Positions 7,746 to 14,867 of a stretch of 16,794 bases of DNA are shown piece by piece. Origin of the DNA: Bacillota bacterium (GTDB lineage Bacteria > Bacillota > Clostridia > Peptostreptococcales > Anaerovoracaceae); the NCBI GenBank assembly GCA_016281165.1, contig JAEEIC010000025.1, positions 1-16,794 on the forward strand, read 5' to 3'. Within the stretch, counting starts at the first letter, position 1, and each line of letters starts with the position of its first letter. The position numbers and the translations under genes were made by a program. The notes beneath the pieces were generated by a model that worked only from the letters and a program-made list of their open reading frames with translations, did not search any database and was not told the origin of the DNA.

Positions 7746-9275
7746 ATGAAAAGACCCGTAATGCTGCTGATCATGGACGGCTACGGACTGGCTCCCGCCG
7801 GCCCCGGCAATGCCGTCGAGACAGCGAAGAAACCTAATATAGACAGACTGTGGAGCATGTATCCCCATGCCACCCTCAACGCCAGCGGAGAATACGTCGG
7901 CCTGCCCGACGGCCAGATGGGCAACTCCGAGGTCGGCCACACCAATATGGGCGCCGGCCGCATCGTCTGGCAGGAGCTGAGCAAGATCACCAACGCGGTG
8001 AAGAACGGCAGCTTCTTCGAGAACGAGGAGCTGAAGGCCGCCATGCTGAGGGCGAAGGAGACCGGAAAGTCCCTGCACCTCATGGGCCTGCTCTCCGACG
8101 GAGGAGTGCATTCCCACCTCACCCACATCCTCGCCCTGCTCGACATGGCGAAGAAGCTGGGGCTCGAGAAGGTCTATCTGCACGCCATACTGGACGGAAG
8201 AGACGTGCCGCCCCGCTGCGCGGAAAAGTACATCACGGCTGTCGAGGAGCACATGAAGGAGATCGGCTGCGGCAGTATCGCCAGCGTCAGCGGCCGCTAC
8301 TATTCCATGGACCGCGACAAGCGCTGGGAGAGGCTCGTCCTCGCCTACGACAACTATACCCTCGGCGAGGGAAGAAAGGCCGATTCCGCCCTGGGGCTCC
8401 TCGAGCTCGCGAGGCAGAACGACGAGAACGACGAGTTCGTGATCCCCGGCTGCGTCTGGAAGGACGGAAAGCCCGTCGCCCTCATCGGCGACGGCGACAG
8501 CATGATCTTCTACAATTTCAGGCCCGACAGGGCGAGAGAGATCACCAGGGCCCTTGTCGATCCCGACTTCGACGGCTTCGAGAGGAAGAAGCTCCCCAAA
8601 GACCTCAAATACGTCTGCTTCACCACCTACGACGCGACCATTCCCAACGTCTCCATCGCCTTCAAGCCCCAGAGCCTCGACAATATCCTGGGAGCCTGGG
8701 TGAGCGCCGCCGGAAAGACCCAGCTGCGCATCGCCGAGACCGAGAAGTACGCCCACGTGACCTTCTTCTTCAACGCCGGCAGGGAAGAGCCCTACGAGGG
8801 CGAGGAGCGCATACTGATCGCCTCTCCCAAGGTGCCGACCTACGATCTGCAGCCCGAGATGAGCGCCTATGAGGTCACCGACAAGGTGATCGAAAAGATC
8901 GGGGAAGGAAAGCAGGACATGATCATCATGAACCTGGCCAACTGCGACATGGTCGGGCACACCGGCGTCTTCGAGGCCGCCGTCAAGGCCGTCGAGGCCG
9001 TCGACACCTGCGTGGGACGCATATATGACGCCATGATCAAGGCGGGCGGACAGATGCTGATCACTGCCGATCACGGCAACGCCGACCAGATGCTGGACGA
9101 CAGCGGCGCCGTCATGACCTCGCACTCCTGCAATCCCGTGCCCCTGATCCTGGTGAGCGATAAGCCTTACAAGCTCAGGGACGGAGGAGCGCTCTGCGAC
9201 CTCGCTCCCAGCCTGCTGCAGCTCATGGGCATGGAAAAGCCCGCCGAGATGACGGGCGAGAGTCTGCTCGTATAG
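7746..9275 (+). CDS. gpmI: 2,3-bisphosphoglycerate-independent phosphoglycerate mutase
   Basis: Cytoplasmic glycolytic enzyme that interconverts 3-phosphoglycerate and 2-phosphoglycerate with a phosphoserine intermediate and two metal ions, usually Mn2+. The 509 residues match the family length of about 510. The N-terminal metal site begins MLLIMDGYG (D11). The nucleophile lies in DGQMGNSEVGHTNMG, where S61 is the phosphorylated serine. The transferase domain has ILDGRDVPP and SVSGRYYSMDRDKRWER. The C-terminal phosphatase domain has MNLANCDMVGHTG and TADHGNADQM, with metal-binding D and H residues. All key residues are present. It is a single-gene unit with an extended -10 promoter, away from other glycolytic genes; in many Bacillota gpmI lies in a gap-pgk-tpi-gpmI-eno cluster. 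It converges on the flavoprotein gene pair with only 26 bases between stops and no hairpin terminator visible. Confidence 0.97.
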   Translation: MKRPVMLLIMDGYGLAPAGPGNAVETAKKPNIDRLWSMYPHATLNASGEYVGLPDGQMGNSEVGHTNMGAGRIVWQELSKITNAVKNGSFFENEELKAAMLRAKETGKSLHLMGLLSDGGVHSHLTHILALLDMAKKLGLEKVYLHAILDGRDVPPRCAEKYITAVEEHMKEIGCGSIASVSGRYYSMDRDKRWERLVLAYDNYTLGEGRKADSALGLLELARQNDENDEFVIPGCVWKDGKPVALIGDGDSMIFYNFRPDRAREITRALVDPDFDGFERKKLPKDLKYVCFTTYDATIPNVSIAFKPQSLDNILGAWVSAAGKTQLRIAETEKYAHVTFFFNAGREEPYEGEERILIASPKVPTYDLQPEMSAYEVTDKVIEKIGEGKQDMIIMNLANCDMVGHTGVFEAAVKAVEAVDTCVGRIYDAMIKAGGQMLITADHGNADQMLDDSGAVMTSHSCNPVPLILVSDKPYKLRDGGALCDLAPSLLQLMGMEKPAEMTGESLLV

Positions 9276-9301
9276 ATCTTAAGGGACAGCCGGGACGCGG
9301 A

Positions 9302-10951
9302 TCAGGAACGCTTCGCCGCGCTGCGCTCGGCCTGATGCAGGCCGTCGGCCGCGGCGGACATTATGCCTCCCGCGTAGCCGGCCCCTTCACCCGAAGGATA
9401 AAGACCTTCTATAACGCTTCCGTCGGACGCCAGGGCCCTGCCCTGCGCGTCCCTTTTTACGCGGAAGGGAGCGGAGCTCCTGGTCTCGGGAGCGGTCATG
9501 AGGGCGTCGGGGGAAGCGAAGCCTTTGAGCTTCCTGTCGAGCAGGGGCAGGGCTTCTCTGATCGAATCGCAGACGAAGCCGGGCAGGACCTTTCTGAGAT
9601 CGGTCCTGACGACTCCGGGTCTGTAGGTGGGGAGCACCGGCTCAAGCCCGCTGAAGCCCGCCTCCGGCCTGCCGGACAGCCCGTCTTCCGCTTTATCATA
9701 GCTTGCCAGGAAGTCTCCCACGCTCTCGCAGGGAGCTTTGTAGTCTGAACCGGCCTGCTCGAAGGCCAGGCGCTCGTACCTCTCCTGCAGGGCGATCCCG
9801 CTCAGGGGATGCTCAGAGGGGAAATCCTCCGTCCTCACGTCGACCAGCAGGGCCGAATTGGCGTTCTCGCCCCCCCTGCTGCTGTTGCTCATGCCGTTGG
9901 TCACGATGCCGCCCTCTTCCGAGGCCGCGGCAATGACGTAGCCGCCGGGACACATGCAGAAGGTGTAGACTCCCCTGCCTTCGGCCGTCCTCACCGCCAG
10001 CTTGTAGTCGGCGGGGGGAAGCCCCAGCTCCCCGGCGGGAGCCCCGTACTGCGAGACGTCGATCAGCCTCTGGGGATGCTCGACGCGCACGCCCATGGAG
10101 AAGGGCTTCTGCTCCATCATCAGTCCCTGGTCATAGAGGGTCCTGACCGTGTTCCTCGCGCTGTGCCCGAGAGCCAGTATCACGGTGTCGGTCGCGATAT
10201 ATTCGTCCCCGTTCACCCAAAGGCCCGCCACGCGCCCTTCTTTTATGTCGAGCGAGGTCATCTCGCTCTCAAAGCGCGGCTCGCCTCCGAGCGATATTAT
10301 CTTTTCCCTTATATTAACCACCACGCGGCGCAGGACGTCGGTGCCGATATGGGGCTTGCTCTTGTACATGATATCGGGGCTCGCGCCGGCGTCGACCAGG
10401 GTCTTCAGTATGAACTGCTGGGCCCTGTCTTTGGTCCCGGTGGTGAGCTTTCCGTCCGAAAATGTCCCTGCCCCGCCCTCTCCGAACTGCACGTTGGTGA
10501 GAGGCGAAAGGCGGCCGCTCGCGAAAAAGCGCTCCGACAAGGCCACGCGTTTTTCCATCGAAGAGCCTCTCTCCAGTATTATGGGACGGGCGCCGTACAT
10601 AGCGAGGACCAGGCCCGCGAACATGCCGCAGGGACCGAAGCCGCAGACTACGGGCCGCTCCTCAAAGGCCCTTTCCGCCGGTCTGAGTGCATATCCCTCG
10701 TCCGAAACGACGCCTGCCTTTACCTTGTTCGCCGAAGCGGCGGCCAGAAGCTCCCCGTCGGAGAGCTCCGATACGAGATCGAGGCTGAAGACCCTGAAGA
10801 TATCGGGCTTTTCCCTGGCGTCGAGAGATTCCTTCGCGATCCTTACGGCGCTGACCGAGCCTGCCGCCAGGCCCAGGCGCCTTTCGACCCTGGCGATAAG
10901 CCTGCTCTCGGGCTGCCCGGCCCTGAGCTTTATCTCGTGCACTCTTACCAT
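9302..10951 (-). CDS. Uncharacterised FAD-dependent dehydrogenase (COG2509 type)
   Basis: A 549-residue flavoprotein of the widely conserved but functionally undefined FAD-dependent dehydrogenase family. An N-terminal alpha/beta segment of about 95 residues (VHEIKLRAGQPES onward) precedes the Rossmann FAD-binding motif VVCGFGPCGMFAG (G104-x-G106-x-x-G109), followed by an acidic strand end (IILERG). Other family segments are GEGGAGTFSDGKLTTG, FCMCPGGYVIAAASEEGG, TNGMSNSSRGGENANSA, and a C-terminal second FAD contact GEGAGYAGGIMSAAADG. No signal peptide or membrane segment. The ATG shares one base with the TAA of the upstream flavoprotein gene (TAATG), so translation is probably coupled. Substrate unknown. 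Relatives are sometimes annotated as NAD(P)/FAD-dependent oxidoreductases. Confidence 0.88.
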   Translation of the reverse strand: MVRVHEIKLRAGQPESRLIARVERRLGLAAGSVSAVRIAKESLDAREKPDIFRVFSLDLVSELSDGELLAAASANKVKAGVVSDEGYALRPAERAFEERPVVCGFGPCGMFAGLVLAMYGARPIILERGSSMEKRVALSERFFASGRLSPLTNVQFGEGGAGTFSDGKLTTGTKDRAQQFILKTLVDAGASPDIMYKSKPHIGTDVLRRVVVNIREKIISLGGEPRFESEMTSLDIKEGRVAGLWVNGDEYIATDTVILALGHSARNTVRTLYDQGLMMEQKPFSMGVRVEHPQRLIDVSQYGAPAGELGLPPADYKLAVRTAEGRGVYTFCMCPGGYVIAAASEEGGIVTNGMSNSSRGGENANSALLVDVRTEDFPSEHPLSGIALQERYERLAFEQAGSDYKAPCESVGDFLASYDKAEDGLSGRPEAGFSGLEPVLPTYRPGVVRTDLRKVLPGFVCDSIREALPLLDRKLKGFASPDALMTAPETRSSAPFRVKRDAQGRALASDGSVIEGLYPSGEGAGYAGGIMSAAADGLHQAERSAAKRS

Positions 10952-12222
10952 TACGCTTTGACCCTCCCCGCCGCGGCGGCGCCGGCCGACCTTCCCGAGG
11001 CGAAGGCCCAGGTGAGATTGTAGCCCCCGCAGGGACCGTCTATATCGAGTATCTCTCCGCAGAGGAAGAGCCCCGGGACCTTTTTCGCTTCCAGGGTAAA
11101 GGGATCCACCTCTTCGAGGCTCACGCCCCCGGCGGTGACCTGGGCGTCCTTCCAGCCCCTGGCGCCGGTGACGGTGAAAGAGAGCTCCTTGCAGAGGACG
11201 GCCAGCTTTTCGATGAGATCTATGCTGAGCTCGCCGCAGACCCGCTCCGAAGAGACGCCGCAGCGGCCGAGTATGTACGTTCCCAGCTTCGAGGGCAGAA
11301 GGCCCAGGAAGAGCATGCCGCAGGGCTCCTTTGAGGATCTTACCCTGCGCTCCAGAAGCATCTCCCTCAGCCTCACCTCGCTGTATTCCTCGAGCAGGTC
11401 GAGCTCCGCCCGGTAGGAGCAGCCCTCGTATATCCGGTAGAACCTGCTGATATTGAAGGTGCAGATGCCCGAAAGGCCGTCGGCGGTGAACTGTATCTCG
11501 CCGCTGTCCTCTCCCGCCACGGTGGAAGCGCCCCCGCCGCAGTCGACGAGGCTGATCCTGCCCGGGGCCCTGACCCCGGCGAGAGCGCTCATGTCTTCTG
11601 CGCAGACGAGCTTCGTCAAGGCCGGGAAAGGCTTTACTACCTTAAGACCGAAAGACGACGCGATGCGGTAGCCGTCGCCGGTGCAGCCGTACTGTATGCC
11701 GGCCTTGCCCCCGCAGGCCAGGATGAGGGAGGAACTGAGGAGCCTGCGCCCGTCGGCGGACGTCAGCACGAAGCCCTCGTCTGTCTTCACCGCGCTCCTG
11801 AGCTCAAAGCCGCAGATCGTCCTCACGCCCAGCCTCGCGGCCTCGCTCACTAAAGCGGTCACGACCGAGGAAGCCTGCCGGCTCCTGGGATAGAGCCTGC
11901 CGTCCTCCTCCTCAAAGGGTTCGATGCTCATGCTTTTGAACAGCCTGATGAGGTCCTCCGCCGCGCCTTCGTATATCTGGGCCCTCGCGGCCGCTGAGAG
12001 GCTGTCCGGATCCTCGGCGGAATAGTATGACGAGGGAAGGACCGTACGGTTGAGATAGTTGCACCTTCCGTTCCCCGTCGCGTAGAGCTTGAGAGCGGGC
12101 TCGCCGCCCTTCTCGAGCGCGACGATCTTCGCCGCGGGATATTCTCTTGCCGCGCAGACCGCGGCCATGAGGCCCGAGGCCCCCGCCCCCGCGACGGCGA
12201 TATCAAATACCGATGAAAACAT
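10951..12222 (-). CDS. NAD(P)/FAD-dependent oxidoreductase, HI0933/YhiN (COG2081) family
   Basis: A 423-residue cytoplasmic flavoprotein of the HI0933/YhiN family, which also includes proteins named BaiN or 'aminoacetone oxidase family'; the physiological reaction is uncertain. The N-terminal Rossmann motif is DIAVAGAGASGLMAA (G12-x-G14-x-x-G17). Next come the family signature KLYATGNGRCNYLNR, the FAD segment LILACGGKAGIQYG, TVTGARGWKDAQVTAGGV, and the C-terminal GLFLCGEILDIDGPCGGYN followed by LTWAFASGRSAG. Length is normal for the family. A GGAGG site lies just upstream of the ATG and a promoter at 12256-12284. It is the first gene of a two-gene unit, joined to the COG2509-type flavoprotein through a TAATG overlap. 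Calling it BaiN, a bile-acid 7-dehydroxylation enzyme, is not justified without the rest of a bai operon. Confidence 0.88.
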   Translation of the reverse strand: MFSSVFDIAVAGAGASGLMAAVCAAREYPAAKIVALEKGGEPALKLYATGNGRCNYLNRTVLPSSYYSAEDPDSLSAAARAQIYEGAAEDLIRLFKSMSIEPFEEEDGRLYPRSRQASSVVTALVSEAARLGVRTICGFELRSAVKTDEGFVLTSADGRRLLSSSLILACGGKAGIQYGCTGDGYRIASSFGLKVVKPFPALTKLVCAEDMSALAGVRAPGRISLVDCGGGASTVAGEDSGEIQFTADGLSGICTFNISRFYRIYEGCSYRAELDLLEEYSEVRLREMLLERRVRSSKEPCGMLFLGLLPSKLGTYILGRCGVSSERVCGELSIDLIEKLAVLCKELSFTVTGARGWKDAQVTAGGVSLEEVDPFTLEAKKVPGLFLCGEILDIDGPCGGYNLTWAFASGRSAGAAAAGRVKA

Positions 12223-12255
12223 CTGCTCCTCCCTGAAAATGCTCGTTACGAGATA

Positions 12256-12284
12256 AAGATACCACAGCCGGAGCCTTAAATCAA
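12256..12284 (-). promoter_or_regulatory. Promoter of the flavoprotein gene pair
   Basis: On the minus strand: -35 TTGATT (12284 to 12279), 17 bases, -10 TATCTT (12261 to 12256) preceded by TGG (extended -10). The start should fall near 12249, inside a perfect CTCGT-T-ACGAG palindrome (12242-12252), which could be an operator. Confidence 0.6.
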
Positions 12285-12320
12285 AAAACTGTGAAGAAGA
12301 GCGCTTTTATTCCCGGAATA

Positions 12321-12329
12321 TGATATAAT
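12321..12329 (+). promoter_or_regulatory. Extended -10 of the DUF308 gene
   Basis: TGA-TATAAT (TATAAT at 12324-12329) is an extended -10 element; no good -35 is seen at 17-18 bases. The start would be near 12336, giving a leader of about 73 bases, long for this window and containing the hairpin at 12346-12364. Confidence 0.6.
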
Positions 12330-12345
12330 ACCTTGTCACGGAAGC

Positions 12346-12368
12346 GGCCGGGATCCGCCCGGCCTTTT
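12346..12368 (+). promoter_or_regulatory. Leader hairpin with short T run (possible attenuator)
   Basis: GGCCGGG (12346-12352), five-base loop, CCCGGCC (12358-12364), then TTTT (12365-12368), all within the transcribed leader of the DUF308 gene. The stem is strong and entirely G-C; the T run is short. It may pause or partly terminate transcription, or only shape the leader. Confidence 0.4.
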
Positions 12369-12408
12369 CGCCGCCCTACCCATCGCGGCAGATACGAAAG
12401 AACGATAT

Positions 12409-13716
12409 ATGCGCATACTTACCGTCATCTCAGGCATCATATATGTAGTGACCGGAGCCCTCTGCTTCGTGTTCATCAGCTACAGCTTCGCCAGCCTCGC
12501 CTTCCCCGCGGGGCTTCTTCTGGTGCTCGCGGGCCTTTGCACCGCCGGAGCCTTCGTCGCCTCGGGCAAGCGCTACCGTCTGCCCGACACCGTCCTCGTG
12601 GAAGGCCTGGTCGATATAATGTTCGGCTTCGCCGTCCTCAACAACCAGGTCAGCGACGCCATGCTCTCCATGTTCTTCGGCAGCTTCACCTGCATCGCCG
12701 GAGCGACCCGCCTCACCCAGGCCATAGACGTCAGCAGGTACCGTCCCGCCGACTGGGCCAGGGTGATGCCCCTTTCCATCGTCACCGCCATACTGGGCGT
12801 GATCATGATGATGCCCAGGCTCTCGCTGGCCACCCCCACCATGATCATGGTCGGCGCCTCCTTCATCATCAACGGCTTCTCGATGCTGGTCTATTCGATG
12901 TACATGGAGAAGAGGACCGCCACTCAAAAGGAAGAGGAGGCCCGGGCCCGCACCATGGCCAAGAAGGCCGATCAGGAGGCGAAGAAGGAGCAGAGAGACA
13001 GGCTGCGCAGGCTCTCCAAGTCCGAAAGGGACAAGGCCGTGGCCGAGATCAAGAAAGAGAAGAAGGAAGCCAAGCAGGCGAGAAAGGAAGCCAGGCAGCT
13101 CGAGATCGAGCTGGCCAGAGCCTCCAGAAGGACGCAGCCCGACGACACAAAATCCATCACCAAGGACGAGGCCGAGGAGATCAAGCGCATCGCCGACAAG
13201 CTGGGCTTTTCGGACGAGAACGTGATACAGGCCGCGGTCGAAAAGAAGCTGCCCGCCAAAGAGGAGGCCGCGAAATGGCCCTCCTGGCAGAAGCCCGTCG
13301 ATATACCGAGCCTTCGCAGCGCGGTGCTCATAGACGACGATCCCGAAGAAGAGGCAGCCCCCGTGCTGCCCGAGCTCGCCGCCGTCAATCTCGACGAGCT
13401 CGAGAAGAGCGAGATAGACGTGGGCTTTGAGAGCCCCAGCTTAAGAGAGGTCGAGCTCGTCTCGGAGAACGCCGGGGCCGTGGACAGGAAGTCCATCATC
13501 GAAGACCTCGAAAAGCCTCTCGAAAAGAAGGATGATTTCAGCGACTATGTGCCCCTCAAGCTCGAAGAGCTCATAGGAGAAGAGCTGCCGAAGACCCGCG
13601 CGCAGGAGGACGACGAGCGCTTCACCCGCCGCATGTCCTTCACCTGGGGAGCCGAGCCCTACTCGGCGGAGGAGCTCGAAAAGGAAAAGAGCAAAAAAGA
13701 AGGAAGCGAAGAATAG
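12409..13716 (+). CDS. DUF308/HdeD-like membrane protein with long charged cytoplasmic tail
   Basis: Residues 1-166 form six hydrophobic helices (about 3-22, 27-50, 60-77, 83-105, 118-135, 141-164) arranged as paired repeats like DUF308/HdeD proteins. G is frequent and charges sit between pairs (GKRYRLPD, DVSRYRPADW). Residues 167-240 are an almost uninterrupted K/E/R/A/Q helix, a probable coiled coil (EIKKEKKEAKQARKEARQ). Residues 248-285 look like a small helical module (DEAEEIKRIADKLGF). Residues 300-400 are acidic and probably disordered. The extreme C-terminus has an R-rich, aromatic segment, DERFTRRMSFTWGAEPYSAEE (401-421), that stands out from the acidic background. The ribosome binding site is weak (GAAAG), but the ATG gives a perfect TM1 start. 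It is a single-gene unit, divergent from the flavoproteins, with its own terminator. DUF308 proteins are typically little more than the membrane part. Function unknown. Confidence 0.8.
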   Translation: MRILTVISGIIYVVTGALCFVFISYSFASLAFPAGLLLVLAGLCTAGAFVASGKRYRLPDTVLVEGLVDIMFGFAVLNNQVSDAMLSMFFGSFTCIAGATRLTQAIDVSRYRPADWARVMPLSIVTAILGVIMMMPRLSLATPTMIMVGASFIINGFSMLVYSMYMEKRTATQKEEEARARTMAKKADQEAKKEQRDRLRRLSKSERDKAVAEIKKEKKEAKQARKEARQLEIELARASRRTQPDDTKSITKDEAEEIKRIADKLGFSDENVIQAAVEKKLPAKEEAAKWPSWQKPVDIPSLRSAVLIDDDPEEEAAPVLPELAAVNLDELEKSEIDVGFESPSLREVELVSENAGAVDRKSIIEDLEKPLEKKDDFSDYVPLKLEELIGEELPKTRAQEDDERFTRRMSFTWGAEPYSAEELEKEKSKKEGSEE

Positions 13717-13733
13717 ATAAAGCGGCGCAGACG

Positions 13734-13768
13734 AACGTCCCGGACCCTTAAGGATCCGGGACGTTTTT
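13734..13768 (+). terminator. Intrinsic terminator of the DUF308 gene
   Basis: An 11-bp stem (AACGTCCCGGA at 13734-13744, TCCGGGACGTT at 13755-13765), 10-base loop containing the palindrome CCTTAAGG, followed by TTTTTATT starting at 13764. It begins 18 bases after the stop. The minus-strand reading lacks a U tract, so it appears one-directional. Confidence 0.9.
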
Positions 13769-13805
13769 ATTCGTTTCGCGCTTTTTCGCGCTGTCTTTTC
13801 AGAGC

Positions 13806-14831
13806 TTAAAGGTATTCCCTGAGGCTCTTCAGGGTCCTGTCCCTGAAGCCGCGGACAGTATCGGCGTGCACGAGGGACGAGAGCAGGGCTTCCTCCATGG
13901 CCTCGGTGCCGGCTTCGAAGATCAGGGACATACAGTCTTCGGCCAGCATCTTTATATCCAGCGCCGCGCTCTCCGGCGCGTGAGGTATCCTGTTCGCCGT
14001 GGAGAAGGCGACGGCGACGTCGCCGCTGCCGTTGCCCGAATACGAGCCTGTCCTGGCCAGGGCGTGGGCGCTCCTTGAGGCGAGCCTTCTGAGCTGGCGG
14101 TCGCTGAGCGGGGCGTCGGTCGCGATCACGATGATGCAGGAGCCCTTGTCCTCCTCCGCCTGCTTCGATATGCGGCGGCCGATCTTATCGCCCGCGACGG
14201 TGAGGTCCCTCATGGAACCGTAATTGGTCATGGTGAGAGCCCCGATAGTATAGGTCTCGTCTCCTATGGGGCAGAGCCTGGAGGCCGAGCCTATGCCGCC
14301 CTTAAGGCCCATCATCTTCATGCCCGTGCCGCCGCCCACGGCGCCCTCCGCGAAATCCGCGGACGCGTTCCCGATGGCGGCGAAAACGTCCTCCTCGCTC
14401 ACGTGCAGGCCCCTGATATCGTTGAGGAAACCGTCGTTGCACTCGGTGACCAGGCAGTTGACGGTGCCGGTGGTATCCCCTATCTCCGGGCACTGCGAGA
14501 GCATGTATCTCACGGCGCCGGTGAGGACGGTCCCCACCGAGAGCGTGTTGGTCATGAATATGGGGCTCTCGAGCGTCCCCAGCTCCTCGATCTGGACGAG
14601 CCCCGCGGTCTTGCCGAAGCCGTTGATCACGGCGGAGCCCGCGAAGAGCTTCTCCCTGAATATATTGCCGGTATGCGGCATGATGACGGTGACGCCGGTG
14701 TTCACGCTGCCGTCTGCGCTCTTTTTCGTGCAGTGCCCGACGGTGACGCCCGCGACGTCGCTTATGAGGTCTCTTTTGCCGGGCTCAAAGCGGTGATCCA
14801 GCTCGATCCCGCAGCCTTTATACAGTCCCAT
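13806..14831 (-). CDS. P1-family (S58, DmpA-like) self-cleaving aminopeptidase
   Basis: A 341-residue N-terminal-nucleophile hydrolase related to DmpA (L-aminopeptidase/D-Ala-esterase) and BapA (beta-peptidyl aminopeptidase). These enzymes are made as a single chain and cleave themselves before a serine that becomes the nucleophile. The N-terminus KRDLISDVAGVTVGHCT is the family opening. Other signatures are TNTLSVGTVLTGAV, NDGFLNDIRG, GAVGGGTGMKMMGLKGG, GALTMTNYG and the cleavage segment KGSCIIVIATDAPL, which puts the predicted cut at G230-S231, giving chains of about 230 and 111 residues. The C-terminal SGNGSGDVAVAFSTAN also matches the family. No signal peptide, so it is probably cytoplasmic. 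A GGGAGG site (14842 to 14837) sets the ATG. It starts 36 bases after the DMT-type transporter gene on the same strand, probably one operon. The natural substrate is unknown. Confidence 0.93.
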   Translation of the reverse strand: MGLYKGCGIELDHRFEPGKRDLISDVAGVTVGHCTKKSADGSVNTGVTVIMPHTGNIFREKLFAGSAVINGFGKTAGLVQIEELGTLESPIFMTNTLSVGTVLTGAVRYMLSQCPEIGDTTGTVNCLVTECNDGFLNDIRGLHVSEEDVFAAIGNASADFAEGAVGGGTGMKMMGLKGGIGSASRLCPIGDETYTIGALTMTNYGSMRDLTVAGDKIGRRISKQAEEDKGSCIIVIATDAPLSDRQLRRLASRSAHALARTGSYSGNGSGDVAVAFSTANRIPHAPESAALDIKMLAEDCMSLIFEAGTEAMEEALLSSLVHADTVRGFRDRTLKSLREYL

Positions 14832-14867
14832 CCTGTCCTCCCTGCTGTTCTTATCTTTTACGCTCCG

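Noticed and set aside
7665..9125. 486-codon open frame on the minus strand opposite gpmI
   Set aside because: It is antisense to an intact, full-length gpmI; its composition (rich in G, V, H, D, L) is typical of a shadow frame.
9276..9301. Terminator between gpmI and the convergent flavoprotein gene
   Set aside because: No stem followed by a T run is visible in the 26-base gap; GGCCTGATGCAGGCC just inside the flavoprotein gene has only a 5-bp stem and no T tract.
9809..11023. 404-codon open frame on the plus strand across the flavoprotein gene pair
   Set aside because: It is antisense to two recognisable flavoproteins and has no ribosome binding site or family features.
10951..12222. Bile-acid enzyme BaiN
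   Set aside because: The family match is generic HI0933/YhiN; no other bai gene is present and the name cannot be supported from sequence alone.
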